The notes: generated from the letters alone by a model not told the origin. Positions 7,500 through 17,010 are shown, counted from the first letter of the stretch. The stretch is 24,490 bases of DNA from Planctomycetales bacterium (GCA_007119795.1 SKOZ01000033.1:1-24490), one strand, 5' to 3'. Translations and numbers: made by a program.

Positions 7500-9740
7500 A
7501 TGACGCACTCTTCTGAATTGACCACGGGTCTCCCTGTTGCTCCTGCGTCCGGAGAGGCCGCGACCGGTGGGGCGTGGCCGCCGGTCCTCGACTCGCTGCT
7601 CGAGGACCTCGGTGTGGCCGAGCCGCCGGCTCCAGCGGTGGTCGGCCCCGAGGTCGACAACCAGCTGGTGCAGGTCCGGCTGGGAATCGCCGCGAGTCTG
7701 TTTACGGCGCTGCGTTTGAAGCATCCACCGGCGGCGGCCCATGCGCTCCGCGTGGCCCTGACGAGCTCGGCGTGGTGCGCTTCGGCGGGGCTTGCCGACC
7801 ATGACCGCGACGTCATCGAGGTGGCTGCGCTGCTGCACGACGTGGGGGTGATCGGTCTGCCCGATGCGATCCTGGCCAAGCCGACGGCACTGAGCGTGAA
7901 GGAGACCCTGGCCGTGGAGCGGTGCCGCGAGGCGAGCCGGGAGATCCTCCGCCACGCCTGCGCCGAGCCCGCCGTGCTGGAGATCGTCGAGTGCGTGCCC
8001 GCCTGGTTCGACGGCTCCAGGCCCGGCTACGACCACCGTGGCGAGGCAATTCCTCTCGGGGCGCGGATGGTCTCCATCGTGGAGGCCTTCGACGCGATAA
8101 CCACCGACCGCGCCTACCGCCCGGCGCGCTCGCCGGAATGGGCGGTCGGCGAGCTGTACGCCTGTGCCGGCGGGCAGTTCGACCCCCGGCTCGTCGAGCA
8201 GTTCGTCGCCCTGCAGCGCCTCGACCAGGTGGCGCTGCGCCAAGAGGTATGCAGGCGTTGGCTGCGGACCCTGGATCCCAAAGCGGTCGAGTCGTTCTGG
8301 ACCATGACGGAGGCGGTAGCGGCGCCGGGGGCAACGGAGATCACCTCCCTTTTCCAGGCGCGGCTGCTGCGCAACATGCACGACGCCGTGGTCTTCGTCG
8401 ACGGCGACCTGAGGATCGTGGAGTGGAACCATGGTGCCGAACGACTGACGGGGATATCCGCGAGCAGCGTCTGCCAGCACCGCTGGCAGGCCGAGCTGCT
8501 GACCATGAAGGACGAACGGGGCGAGCCCCTCGCCGAAAAGGACTGCCCGGTGGCCTGGGCGATCCGCTCCGGGGTGCAGTCGCTGCGGCGGTTGACCATC
8601 GCCGGGCGGAACGGGCAGCCGACCACCGTGGACACGCACGTGATTCCCGTGACCGCCGACGGCGGCGACCCGCTCGGGGCGGTGATCCACCTGCACGACG
8701 CCTCGTCGGAGACCTCGCTCGAGCAACGCTGCCAGAGCCTGCACGAGAAGGCTACAAAAGACCCCCTCACACAGGTCGCCAACCGGGCCGAGTTCGACCG
8801 CGTCCACGAGGTGTTCGTGGCCGCCCACGAACAGCAGCAGCTCCCCTGCAGCCTGATCATCTGCGACCTGGACCGGTTCAAGCAGGCCAACGACACCTTC
8901 GGCCACCAGGCAGGAGACGAAGTGATCTGCTCCCTGGCCACGGTGCTCAAGAATGCCTGCCGCGCGGGCGACCTGGTGGCCCGCTACGGCGGCGAGGAGT
9001 TCGTGGTCCTCTGCGCCGACTGCGACGGTCGCTCGGCCGCCTCCCGTGCCGAAGAGATTCGTAGGACGCTGGCCCAGATCCCGCAGCCGCGGATGGAGGG
9101 GCGGACGGTGACCGCCAGTTTCGGGGTGACGGAAATCCAGCCCGGCGACTCCCCGGAGACGATGCTCCGCCGCGCCGACCGCGCACTGCTCCAGGCCAAG
9201 GCCAAGGGGCGGAACCGGATCGTCCACCTGGGCACCGGCTTGGCGCGCAAGGAGGCGGCGGCCAGGGGCAGCGCGGGCGGGGCCGTAACGGCGGCCCTGC
9301 AACGGAATCTCTACACGCTCGTGCCGCTGGCGATGGCCGTGGAGAAGCTCCGCGGCTTCGTGGCCGATCACCAGGCGGAGATCCTCTCGATCGAAGGGAA
9401 CCGGGTACGGCTGGAGTTGCACTGTGCCCCACCGTCCCGGCAGCGGCGCCGCGACGACCGTCCCGTCGGCCTCGTCCTCGACGTGGTCCTCGAAGAACAG
9501 CGGATCGAAGGGCCCGACGCGGGGACCGGCGAGGCGCGCGAAATCACCCGAACGAGGATCCACGTCTCCATTGCTCCCAAGGAAGGCCGCAACCGCCGCC
9601 AGGAAGACGTGGCGGCACGGGCCCGCGAGGTCCTGGTCAGCTTCCGATCCTACCTGATGGCCAGCGACGAAGACCCGCCCCCCCCGGGGGCACTACGCCG
9701 CGCGACGCGGTTCCTGGCCCCCTGGCTCATGCGGCGGTAG
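7500..9740 (+). CDS. Degenerate HD-GYP / PAS / GGDEF signalling protein (probable diguanylate cyclase)
   Basis: The protein has 746 residues. Residues about 78-240 are HD-GYP-like: H81, the HD pair H113-D114 (LLHDVG), and IPLGARMVSIVEAFDAITTD. However, the family's HHE..DG.GYP segment reads VPAWFDGSRPGYD (166-178), so the paired histidines and GYP are lost and phosphodiesterase activity is doubtful. Residues about 285-400 form a PAS-type sensor (MHDAVVFVDGDLRIVEWN). Residues about 418-577 are a GGDEF domain with DLDRFKQANDTFGH and an intact GGEEF (497-501). RAGD (488-491), exactly five residues before it, is the c-di-GMP inhibitory I-site. Residues about 595-715 form an unrecognised domain rich in strands and Arg. 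No transmembrane segment is seen. It should make c-di-GMP from two GTP. There is no clear Shine-Dalgarno sequence before ATG 7500. Confidence 0.92.
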   Translation: MTHSSELTTGLPVAPASGEAATGGAWPPVLDSLLEDLGVAEPPAPAVVGPEVDNQLVQVRLGIAASLFTALRLKHPPAAAHALRVALTSSAWCASAGLADHDRDVIEVAALLHDVGVIGLPDAILAKPTALSVKETLAVERCREASREILRHACAEPAVLEIVECVPAWFDGSRPGYDHRGEAIPLGARMVSIVEAFDAITTDRAYRPARSPEWAVGELYACAGGQFDPRLVEQFVALQRLDQVALRQEVCRRWLRTLDPKAVESFWTMTEAVAAPGATEITSLFQARLLRNMHDAVVFVDGDLRIVEWNHGAERLTGISASSVCQHRWQAELLTMKDERGEPLAEKDCPVAWAIRSGVQSLRRLTIAGRNGQPTTVDTHVIPVTADGGDPLGAVIHLHDASSETSLEQRCQSLHEKATKDPLTQVANRAEFDRVHEVFVAAHEQQQLPCSLIICDLDRFKQANDTFGHQAGDEVICSLATVLKNACRAGDLVARYGGEEFVVLCADCDGRSAASRAEEIRRTLAQIPQPRMEGRTVTASFGVTEIQPGDSPETMLRRADRALLQAKAKGRNRIVHLGTGLARKEAAARGSAGGAVTAALQRNLYTLVPLAMAVEKLRGFVADHQAEILSIEGNRVRLELHCAPPSRQRRRDDRPVGLVLDVVLEEQRIEGPDAGTGEAREITRTRIHVSIAPKEGRNRRQEDVAARAREVLVSFRSYLMASDEDPPPPGALRRATRFLAPWLMRR

Positions 9741-9807
9741 AGGCATTCCGGGGAGTACGGTCGGTTGGGCCGACCCCAGCCCTTGCCCCGTTTTGCGAAA
9801 CCGAGAC

Positions 9808-9837
9808 CTGATGCCGGGCCGTTCCGGCAATTATAAT
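9808..9837 (+). promoter_or_regulatory. Probable sigma-70 promoter for the giant TPR gene
   Basis: A perfect TATAAT (9832-9837) stands out in an otherwise GC-rich 312-base gap between genes. The -35 is weak: CTGATG at 9808-9813 with an 18-base spacer. Transcription would start near 9844 and leave a leader of about 200 bases. The leader is G/C rich with C-run/G-run pairing around 9875-9905, and contains the mini-ORF described at 10030. Nothing else was recognised in 9741-10029. Confidence 0.5.
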
Positions 9838-10029
9838 GGAGCGCTCCGGTCGGCCCCGGCGACTTTGGCATAAAGCCCCGGAACGGGGGCCCTTTGGGGG
9901 CAGGGCGGTTGATCGACGCGCCGCCCGATGGTGCAGGACTCCGGCTGCCTGGAAATAGAAGAGGTTCTCAGCACTCCCGGACGCCGCGGTCAGGAACGCC
10001 GCGGCGACGTTGCAGCCGGGAGGGCGGGC

Positions 10030-10056
10030 ATGCAGACGCAGGGCGAAATGCCATGA
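10030..10056 (+). CDS. Possible 8-codon leader mini-ORF overlapping the giant TPR start
   Basis: ATG 10030 starts an eight-codon frame (MQTQGEMP) that ends in TGA at 10054-10056. That stop overlaps the ATG of the giant TPR gene as ATGA (10053-10056). The mini-ORF has the best ribosome-binding site in the area, GGGAGG at 10018-10023, six bases upstream. The long gene's own ATG has only a weak AGGG about 10 bases upstream. The arrangement looks like re-initiation or translational coupling. It may be coincidence in a GC-rich leader. Confidence 0.35.
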   Translation: MQTQGEMP

Positions 10057-13000
10057 CGCGGAGGCGAAGTTCACGGCGCCGCTCCGGGCGACCCGGGCGG
10101 CGGAAGCTCGATCTCCCTTGGCTGCGGATCAGCTCCTGGCGCCGCCGCAAGCGGCGGACCAAGCGGCGGAAGGTCAACGTCCGCGCATTGATCGTCGTCC
10201 TTGCCTCTCTGTTATTGGTCGGGGCGTCGCTCCTCCTGGCAAGCACGCTCCAACGGGGCCGCCACGCGCGGGCCTTCCTCCGCGAGGCGGACCGCGCAGA
10301 GCGCGAGGAACGTATCGAGGAGGCCGTGCGGCACCTCTCCCGATACGTGCGCTTGGCGCCCCGCGACGCCGATGCCGCGGTCCGCCTGGGGACTCTCTTG
10401 GCCGACCTGGGGCACTGGGACCCGGCCTATGCGCAGCTCGAGCAGGTCGCGCGGCTCTGGCCCGACCGCCAGCAGTCCCGGCGGCGGCTCGTCGAGGTGG
10501 CGATCCGGCTGGGCCGCTTCCCCGATGCCCGCGAGCATCTCGAACGCCATCTCCTCCCCACCGCCCCGGACGACCCCGAGCTGATCGAGCAGTTGGCAGC
10601 GTGCCGCGCGGGGATGGGCGAATGGGCCGAAGCCGCCGACTGGCTCATCGAAGCGATCGAGGTGGCCCCCACGCGGGTAGCCGCCTACCGGATGCTCGCC
10701 CGACTGCTCCAGACCCACCTCGACCGGCCGGCAGAGGCCGACGAATGGATCGAGAGCCTCCTCGAAGCGAATCCCGGATGCTTCCGGGCGCTGGTCGTGG
10801 CGGGGCAGTACTTCCGCGAGTTCGGCACGGCGGAGCGGGCCGCGGAACTGGCTGCACAAGCGATGGCCGTCGCCCCCGAAGAACCGGGCGTGCTCCTCCT
10901 GGCCGCCGACTGCGCCCGCGACGTCGAGGACTACGACGAAGCCCGCCGCCTCATCAGGCGGGCTATCGAGCTGGCGCCCGAGGCCCTCGTGCCCTACGCC
11001 AGCCTGGCCGAAATCGAAGTCCGTGCCGGTGACCGGGAAGCCGCCATTACCGTCCTCCAGGAGGGCATCGCGGCCTGCGGACCGCACACCGATCTGCTCT
11101 GGAACCTCGCCAACTACTACGTCGAGGCGGGCGAGGTGGATTCCGCCCGGAACACCATCGAGCGGCTGCGGGCGGCGGGCCAGCCGGAAGCCCTGCTCAC
11201 CTATTTGACCGCCCGCATCGATCTGGCCGCGGGCGAGTGGCTCCGCGCATCGCGGCGCCTGGAGCGCGCCCGCGCCGGGTTGAGCGAATGGCCGGACCTG
11301 GTCAAGCAGGCCGACCTCATGCTCGGCGCCTGTTACCAACAGATGGGGAACGCCGATCAGCAATTGGCCGCCTTCCGACGGGCCGTCAACGCCGATCCCC
11401 AATCCGCGGCCGGGCGGCTGGGCATCGTCTCGGCGCTGATGGCCGCCGGCCGCATCGAGGAGGCCATCGCCGAGATGCGGAACGTGGCGCACTTGAGGGG
11501 TGCCCCGCCGGAGAGCCTCATCGACCTAGGCCGCCTCATGGTGCTGCGGAACCTCCGCGCCGACCGCAGCCAGCGGCGGTGGGAGGACGTCGAAGCGGTG
11601 CTCGACCAGGCCCAGCTCCACCTCCCCGAAGCCCCGCAGGTACCGATCCTCCGCGCGGAGGTCCTGGTCGCCCGGAACCGTCCCCAGGAGGCCGACGCCC
11701 TGTTGGCTGCGGCGGTCGAGGACCTGCCCGGCCGTGCGGAGATCCACGCGGCCCGGGCCTTATTGGCCCAGCGGCAGGAGGACGGGGCGCGCGCCGAGGC
11801 GCTCTTGAATGCCGCGGAAGACGCCTTGGGCGATGGGGCCGTGCTCCGTCTGGCCAGGGCTGAGCTGCTCCTCGGCCGCGGCGGGGCCGATGCCGAGAGC
11901 CTCGCCCGGCTGGCCGAGAACGTCGACGACTGGCAGCCGGAAGAACAGGTCCGGCTCTGGCGGTCGTTGGCCGGCGTGGCGATGCAGGCAGGAGCGTACG
12001 ACCTGGGCAGGACGCTCTGCCGGCAGGTCGCCGCGCGGCAGCCCACCGACCTGCGCGCGCGGACACTGCTCTTCGACGTCGCCTTGCTGGCCGAAGACGA
12101 CACGGGGATGGAGGCGGCCCTGGAGGAAATCCGCCAGATCGAGGGCGAGGGCCCCCTCTGGCACTACGGCCGTGCCGTGCTCCTGCGGCTGAGGGCCGGC
12201 GACGGCGACGCCGACTATCTCGCGCAGGCGCAGCAGCACATCGCCGCGGCGCGGACCATGCGCCCCAACTGGGCGCGGCTCCCCGCCCTCGAGGCGGAGA
12301 TCCTCGAACTGCGCGGCGAATCGGACCTGGCGCTCGACCGCCACTTGCAGGCCATCGACCGCGGCGAGCGGAATCCCGAAACGATCCGCCACGTCGTCGA
12401 GATGCTCTTCCGGCAGCAGCGCTTTGCCCGTGCCGACCGGGTGCTCCGCTTGCTGGAAGAGCAGCAGCTCCCCTTCTCGGGCGACCTCGGCCGGCTGGCC
12501 GCCGAGATCTCCCTGCAACTGCACAACTTCGACCGCGCCCTCGATATGGCCGAGCGCGTGGCGGCTGCCTCGGCGACCTTCGAGGACCACCTCTGGCTCG
12601 GCCAGGTATTCCGCGTCATGGGGCAGCGGGCCCAGAGCGAGCGGCGCGAGGATCGCGCCGCTGCCTTCTTCGCCGAGGCCGAATCCGAGTTCCGCCGCGC
12701 CGTGGAGCTGGGCGGAGAGCTCGCCGCTCCCCACGTGGCCCTGGTGCAGTTCCTGCACCGTATTGGGGAGGAGGAAGCGGCCGCCGCAGCCATTGCGGCG
12801 GCACCGTTGCGGGCCGCCGACGAAGGCGCTTCGCTGATCCCCGCTCTCTGCTACGAGGCCATCGGTGCGCTCGACGAGGCGGCGGAGGGCTACGCCGCCG
12901 CCCTGGCCGAAACCCCGAACGATCCCCGCCTCGTCCGCGCCGCCGCCGACTTCTTCGTCCGCCATGGCCGCACCGCGGAGGCCGAGAGGCAGCTCCACCG

Positions 13001-16000
13001 CTTCCTCGACGACGAACTGGAGGCCACCGAAGAGGACGTGACCTGGGCTCGCCGCGGCCTGGCCACCGTTCTCCTCTCCCGGGGCAGCCGCGAGAGTTTC
13101 GACCAGGCCCTGGCGTTCCTGGAAGAAAACCTCGCCTCGCCCGCCGCCTCCGTCGAGGATCGCCGCGCCAAGGCCTTCGTGCTGGCGGCCTATCCCGAGC
13201 GGGCCCGCCTCCGCGAGGCGGTGCAGACCATCGAGGGGGTGGTCCATCAGCAGCGCCCCCCGAACCCGGAAGACCTCTTTCTCCTCGCCCAGCTCTATCA
13301 CGGCGACGGCGATTGGGCGGCGGCGGCGGCGCAGATGCGCCGCCTTCTCGCCAGCCACGGCTACGAGCCGCGCTACGTAGCCTGGTACGCGGCTTCGCTC
13401 CTGCAGCGGGGCGAGCTGGGGCAGGCCGACGTGTGGCTCGGGCAACTCCAGCAGATCGCCCCCGATGCCTTCCAGACGGCGAACCTCCGTGCCCGGGCGG
13501 CCTTCGAACGCGGTCGCTACGATACGGTGCTCGCCGTGATCGCGGGGTATCTCGGCCGCGATACGTCGCAGCCCGCCGAACCGGAGGTCCGCCGGCAGAT
13601 GGCGTCCTCGACCTTGGAACGGTTCGCCCGCCGGCTTCGCGAGCGCGGTGAGCTGGAGCAGGCCGCCGCCCTGGCGCAGCGGGCCGAGGAGCTCCTCAGC
13701 CAGGGGAGCCTCGAGCGCCCCACCGAAGGGCTTTCCCTGGCCGCCTTCCTGGGCCGGCAGGGCCGCACCGACGAGGCTCTGGCACGGATCGACGCGGCTT
13801 GGGAAGAGGCCGGTACCGCCGAGCTGGCCACGGCAATCACAGCCGCCGCCGGCGGCCAGCCCACCGCCGCCCAGTGGGCGGAGCTCGACACCCGCTTGGA
13901 GCGAGCCCTCGAGGAGCACGGCCGCGCGGTGCCGCTGCTCATCGCGCAAGCCGAGCTCCATTCCCGCCGCGGCGACTTCGACGCCGCCGAGGCGGTCTAC
14001 CGCCGGATCCTTGCCGAGCATCCCACCGCCGTCGTCGCCTTGAACAACCTGGCCATGCTGCTCGCGGTGCGCGAAGAGCAGCTCGACGATGCCCTTGCCC
14101 TCGTTCAACAAGCCGTGGCCATCGCCGGCCCCGTGCCGGAATTACTCGATACCCGGGCGGTGATCCACCTCGTGCGCGGGGAGGCCGAGCTGGCCCTCGA
14201 CGACCTCCGGCAGGTGCTCGCCGTGACGCCCACGGCCCGGGGGCGCTTCCGCGAGGCCCAGGCCTTGCTGGCGGCCGGCCGGGTAACCGACGCGGCCGAA
14301 GCCCTGGCTGCCGCCCGCGATCTCGGCCTCGCCGCCGACCACATCCATCCCATGGAGCTGGCCGCCTACCGCGACGTCGTCGATGAGTTGGCGGCCGACC
14401 TGGCGGCCATGCGCCGCGGCATCGAGGCCGCCGGCCCCCATACCGATCTTCTCTGGAATTTGGGCAACTACCTGGTCGAGGCGGGGAGGTTCGACGAAGC
14501 GCGCGACGTCCTCGACCGCCTCCGCGAGATCCGGCACCCCGAGTCGATGCTGGCGCTCCTCGATGCCCGCATCGATCGGGCGCTCGGCGCATGGGGCGAG
14601 GCGGCCCACAAGCTGGAGCGCGCCCGCCCCGGACTCACCGAATGGCCCGAACTGCTCCTCCAGGCCGATCTTCTCCTGGGGTCCAGCTACGAGGCCATGG
14701 GCATTCCCGACCGGCAGCTCGCCGCCTTCCGCCGCGCCCTGCAGACGGATTCCCTCTCCGTCACGGCGCGGCGCGGGGTGATCAGGGCGCTCGCGGCCGC
14801 GGGCCGCCTCGAGGAGGCCGTTGCCGAGGCCCATTACCTCTCCCGGTTCCGCGGCGCCCCCGCGGGGAACCTCGTCGACCTGGCCCGCTTGATGACGCTC
14901 AAGTTCCTCCACGGCGAGGGAGCCACGCACCGTTGGCGCGAGGTCGAAGCCGTGCTCGACGAGGCGGAGGGCTTTCTCCCCCAGAATCCGCAGATTGCGG
15001 TGCTCCGCGCCGAGCTGCTCGTGGCGCAGGACCGCCTCGACGAGGCCGAGCACCTCCTCGAGGCGGCGCAGGACGCCCGGCCCGACTCCTTCGAAATCGG
15101 CTTGGCTCGGGCCTCCCTGGCGCGTCGCCAGGGTGACTGGGCGCGCGCCGAGACCTTGCTCGACGCCGCCTCGGCGAAGTGGGGCGACGGGCCCGCCCTC
15201 CGTGCCGCTCGCGGCCAATTCCTCGTCGAACGGGATGGCGCCCGGGCCTCCGCAGCCCTGGCCGAACTCGCCGAGGATGTCGGGACCTGGCCCGAAGACG
15301 ACCGCGTGGCGCTCTGGAGCGATCTGGCCGAGCTGGCCCTGGCGGCTGGTGATCTGGAGTTGGCTGAGAGGCTCGCGCGGCGGCTGGGCGAGCGTGAACT
15401 CGCCGACCTGGCGGTGCATCGGCTGGCGGTCGACGTGGCGCTCCACGGCGGTGATCCCGCAGCCCTCGAAACGGCGCTCGAGGCGATCGCAGAGATCGAG
15501 GGGGAAGGGCCGTTGTGGCACTTTGGGCGGGCCGCGCTGCTGGTGCTCCAGGCGTCGGCAGGAACCGGCGACGATTCGGACCCCGCCGCGGCCCCGGCCG
15601 AGGAGCAGGCCCGCACCCTGCTGGCGCAGGCCCAGGAGCACCTGGCAGCGGCGCGCCGCCTGCGGCCGGCCTGGGCGCGGCTTCCGGCCCTCGCCGCCGA
15701 GATCTACGAGTTGCAGGGCGACTCCCAATTGGCCCTGGAACAGCACCTCCAGGCCCTGGCGCGCGGCGAGCGCGATCCGGCAGCCATCCGCGGCGTCTTC
15801 GCGGCGCTCTATCGGCGCCAGCGCTTCGCCGAGGTGGACCGCGTGCTGGACCTTCTCGAGAACCGGCGGCAGCCGTTTTCCGACGCCTTGGGGCGCATGG
15901 CCGCGGCGGTCTCCCTGCGGCTGCACGGCTTCGAGGAGGCTCTGGAGATCCTCCGCAGCGAGGCCCAATCGGCCGGGGGCGCCGAGGACTTCGTCTGGTT

Positions 16001-16967
16001 GGGGCACGTCTACAGTGTGCTCGGCCAGCGGGCCCGGGCGGCGGGGAGCGCGGGCGAGGCGACGGCGCACCTCGAGGAGGCCGAGGCCGCCTTCCGCCGC
16101 GCCCTGGAAATCGATGGCAAACCCCAAGCGCATGTCGCCCTGGTGCAGTTCCTCCATCGCTTCGGCCGGCCCGTGGAGGTCGAGCGCGCCCTGGCCGCTG
16201 CTCCCGAGCGGGCGGAAGACGCAGAGGGGACGCTCGTGCGAGCCCACTGCCTCGAGGCCCTGGGGCGGACCGACGCCGCCGCCCAGCAGTACGCCGCGGC
16301 CCTGGCCGAGGCCCCCGACGATCTCCGCCTGGTCCGCCGCGCCGCCGAGTTCCATCTCCGCCACGGAATGCACGCCCCCGCCGAGGAGCAGCTCCGCCGC
16401 CTCCTCGACGCCGGGGCGGCCGCCGCGGAGGAGGACGTCCGCTGGGGCCGCCGCCATCTGGCGACCATCCTTCTCGACCGCGGCGGCGATGCCCTCGACG
16501 AAGCCCGCGGACTGCTCGAGGCGAACCTCGCCTCGGCAGACGCCTCGCCCGAAGACCGCCGCACGATGGCCCTCCTGCTCTCCGCTTCCCAGGATGCGGC
16601 CGACCGCCAGGAGGCGGCGCGGATGCTCGAGGCGGTCGTCCACGAGGCGCCCTACCGCCCCGAAGACGTCTTCCGCTTGGCGCGCCTCTACGCCGACGAG
16701 AACGACTGGTCGCGGGCCGCGGCGCAGATGCGGCGCCTGCTGGCCGGACACGGTTACGAGCCCCCCTACGTCGCCTGGTACGCCGCCGCCCTCATCGAGC
16801 GCGACGAAGCGGCCGAGGCGGCCGTCTGGCTGCGGCAGCTCGAACGCATCGCTCCGGAAATCCTGGGGCCGGTGGGCCTCAGCGGCCAGGCCGGCCTCCA
16901 CCCCGACCGCTTCGACGCCATCCTCATGCGCCTCCGCACCTACCTGGAACAGCAGGGGCTGGGGTAG
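10053..16967 (+). CDS. Giant membrane-anchored TPR protein with internal duplication
   Basis: From ATG 10053 the protein has 2304 residues. The frame is open from a TTG at 9894, but the first 53 residues of that version are unconvincing. The N-terminus is very basic (residues 1-43, with RRRKRRTKRRK) and leads into one hydrophobic helix at about 44-64 (IVVLASLLLVGASLLLAS). This is a signal-anchor with the rest probably in the periplasm. Everything else is helical TPR or TPR-like repeats, rich in Ala, Glu, Arg and Leu. Two blocks of about 840 residues (about 337-1171 and 1456-2304) are clearly homologous. Between them lies a segment containing LNNLAMLL, LLDTRAVIHLVRG and HPMELAAYRDVVDEL, which looks like the terminal module of large planctomycetal TPR proteins. 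It probably acts as an envelope scaffold; no catalytic motif is seen. Confidence 0.9.
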   Translation: MTRRRSSRRRSGRPGRRKLDLPWLRISSWRRRKRRTKRRKVNVRALIVVLASLLLVGASLLLASTLQRGRHARAFLREADRAEREERIEEAVRHLSRYVRLAPRDADAAVRLGTLLADLGHWDPAYAQLEQVARLWPDRQQSRRRLVEVAIRLGRFPDAREHLERHLLPTAPDDPELIEQLAACRAGMGEWAEAADWLIEAIEVAPTRVAAYRMLARLLQTHLDRPAEADEWIESLLEANPGCFRALVVAGQYFREFGTAERAAELAAQAMAVAPEEPGVLLLAADCARDVEDYDEARRLIRRAIELAPEALVPYASLAEIEVRAGDREAAITVLQEGIAACGPHTDLLWNLANYYVEAGEVDSARNTIERLRAAGQPEALLTYLTARIDLAAGEWLRASRRLERARAGLSEWPDLVKQADLMLGACYQQMGNADQQLAAFRRAVNADPQSAAGRLGIVSALMAAGRIEEAIAEMRNVAHLRGAPPESLIDLGRLMVLRNLRADRSQRRWEDVEAVLDQAQLHLPEAPQVPILRAEVLVARNRPQEADALLAAAVEDLPGRAEIHAARALLAQRQEDGARAEALLNAAEDALGDGAVLRLARAELLLGRGGADAESLARLAENVDDWQPEEQVRLWRSLAGVAMQAGAYDLGRTLCRQVAARQPTDLRARTLLFDVALLAEDDTGMEAALEEIRQIEGEGPLWHYGRAVLLRLRAGDGDADYLAQAQQHIAAARTMRPNWARLPALEAEILELRGESDLALDRHLQAIDRGERNPETIRHVVEMLFRQQRFARADRVLRLLEEQQLPFSGDLGRLAAEISLQLHNFDRALDMAERVAAASATFEDHLWLGQVFRVMGQRAQSERREDRAAAFFAEAESEFRRAVELGGELAAPHVALVQFLHRIGEEEAAAAAIAAAPLRAADEGASLIPALCYEAIGALDEAAEGYAAALAETPNDPRLVRAAADFFVRHGRTAEAERQLHRFLDDELEATEEDVTWARRGLATVLLSRGSRESFDQALAFLEENLASPAASVEDRRAKAFVLAAYPERARLREAVQTIEGVVHQQRPPNPEDLFLLAQLYHGDGDWAAAAAQMRRLLASHGYEPRYVAWYAASLLQRGELGQADVWLGQLQQIAPDAFQTANLRARAAFERGRYDTVLAVIAGYLGRDTSQPAEPEVRRQMASSTLERFARRLRERGELEQAAALAQRAEELLSQGSLERPTEGLSLAAFLGRQGRTDEALARIDAAWEEAGTAELATAITAAAGGQPTAAQWAELDTRLERALEEHGRAVPLLIAQAELHSRRGDFDAAEAVYRRILAEHPTAVVALNNLAMLLAVREEQLDDALALVQQAVAIAGPVPELLDTRAVIHLVRGEAELALDDLRQVLAVTPTARGRFREAQALLAAGRVTDAAEALAAARDLGLAADHIHPMELAAYRDVVDELAADLAAMRRGIEAAGPHTDLLWNLGNYLVEAGRFDEARDVLDRLREIRHPESMLALLDARIDRALGAWGEAAHKLERARPGLTEWPELLLQADLLLGSSYEAMGIPDRQLAAFRRALQTDSLSVTARRGVIRALAAAGRLEEAVAEAHYLSRFRGAPAGNLVDLARLMTLKFLHGEGATHRWREVEAVLDEAEGFLPQNPQIAVLRAELLVAQDRLDEAEHLLEAAQDARPDSFEIGLARASLARRQGDWARAETLLDAASAKWGDGPALRAARGQFLVERDGARASAALAELAEDVGTWPEDDRVALWSDLAELALAAGDLELAERLARRLGERELADLAVHRLAVDVALHGGDPAALETALEAIAEIEGEGPLWHFGRAALLVLQASAGTGDDSDPAAAPAEEQARTLLAQAQEHLAAARRLRPAWARLPALAAEIYELQGDSQLALEQHLQALARGERDPAAIRGVFAALYRRQRFAEVDRVLDLLENRRQPFSDALGRMAAAVSLRLHGFEEALEILRSEAQSAGGAEDFVWLGHVYSVLGQRARAAGSAGEATAHLEEAEAAFRRALEIDGKPQAHVALVQFLHRFGRPVEVERALAAAPERAEDAEGTLVRAHCLEALGRTDAAAQQYAAALAEAPDDLRLVRRAAEFHLRHGMHAPAEEQLRRLLDAGAAAAEEDVRWGRRHLATILLDRGGDALDEARGLLEANLASADASPEDRRTMALLLSASQDAADRQEAARMLEAVVHEAPYRPEDVFRLARLYADENDWSRAAAQMRRLLAGHGYEPPYVAWYAAALIERDEAAEAAVWLRQLERIAPEILGPVGLSGQAGLHPDRFDAILMRLRTYLEQQGLG
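11063..13566 (+). repeat. Internal duplication of giant TPR gene, copy 1
   Basis: The block begins at GIAACGPHTDLLWNLANYYV and ends around IAGYLGRD. Landmarks in order are SEWPDLVKQADLMLG, QLAAFRRAV, HLRGAPPESLIDLGRLM, RWEDVEAVLDQA, IEGEGPLWHYGRAVLL, RLPALEAEI, QQLPFSGDLGR, VALVQFLHRIG, EEDVTWARRGLATVLL and YEPRYVAWYAASL. Each has a counterpart in the same order in the second copy. Confidence 0.88.
14418..16964 (+). repeat. Internal duplication of giant TPR gene, copy 2
   Basis: The block begins at GIEAAGPHTDLLWNLGNYLV and runs to the stop codon. The landmarks are TEWPELLLQADLLLG, QLAAFRRAL, RFRGAPAGNLVDLARLM, RWREVEAVLDEA, IEGEGPLWHFGRAALL, RLPALAAEI, RQPFSDALGR, VALVQFLHRFG, EEDVRWGRRHLATILL and YEPPYVAWYAAAL. 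It carries small insertions (for example about 17 residues after the VLQASAG stretch near 15555). It lacks a counterpart of the module that follows copy 1. Confidence 0.88.
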
Positions 16968-17010
16968 CCTGGATTCCCGCGGGGAGCGCCGGGTGAAGGC
17001 CCCTCGGGAT

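Noticed and set aside
6183..9563. Long - strand frame of about 1100 codons spanning the SDR and GGDEF genes
   Set aside because: It overlaps the SDR in another frame on the same strand and the GGDEF gene on the opposite strand; its composition is Arg/Gly/Pro-rich without domains.
14142..16901. Long - strand frame of about 920 codons opposite the giant TPR gene
   Set aside because: It is the complement of TPR coding sequence; the same shadow recurs opposite copy 1 at 11760-14111 because the DNA is duplicated.
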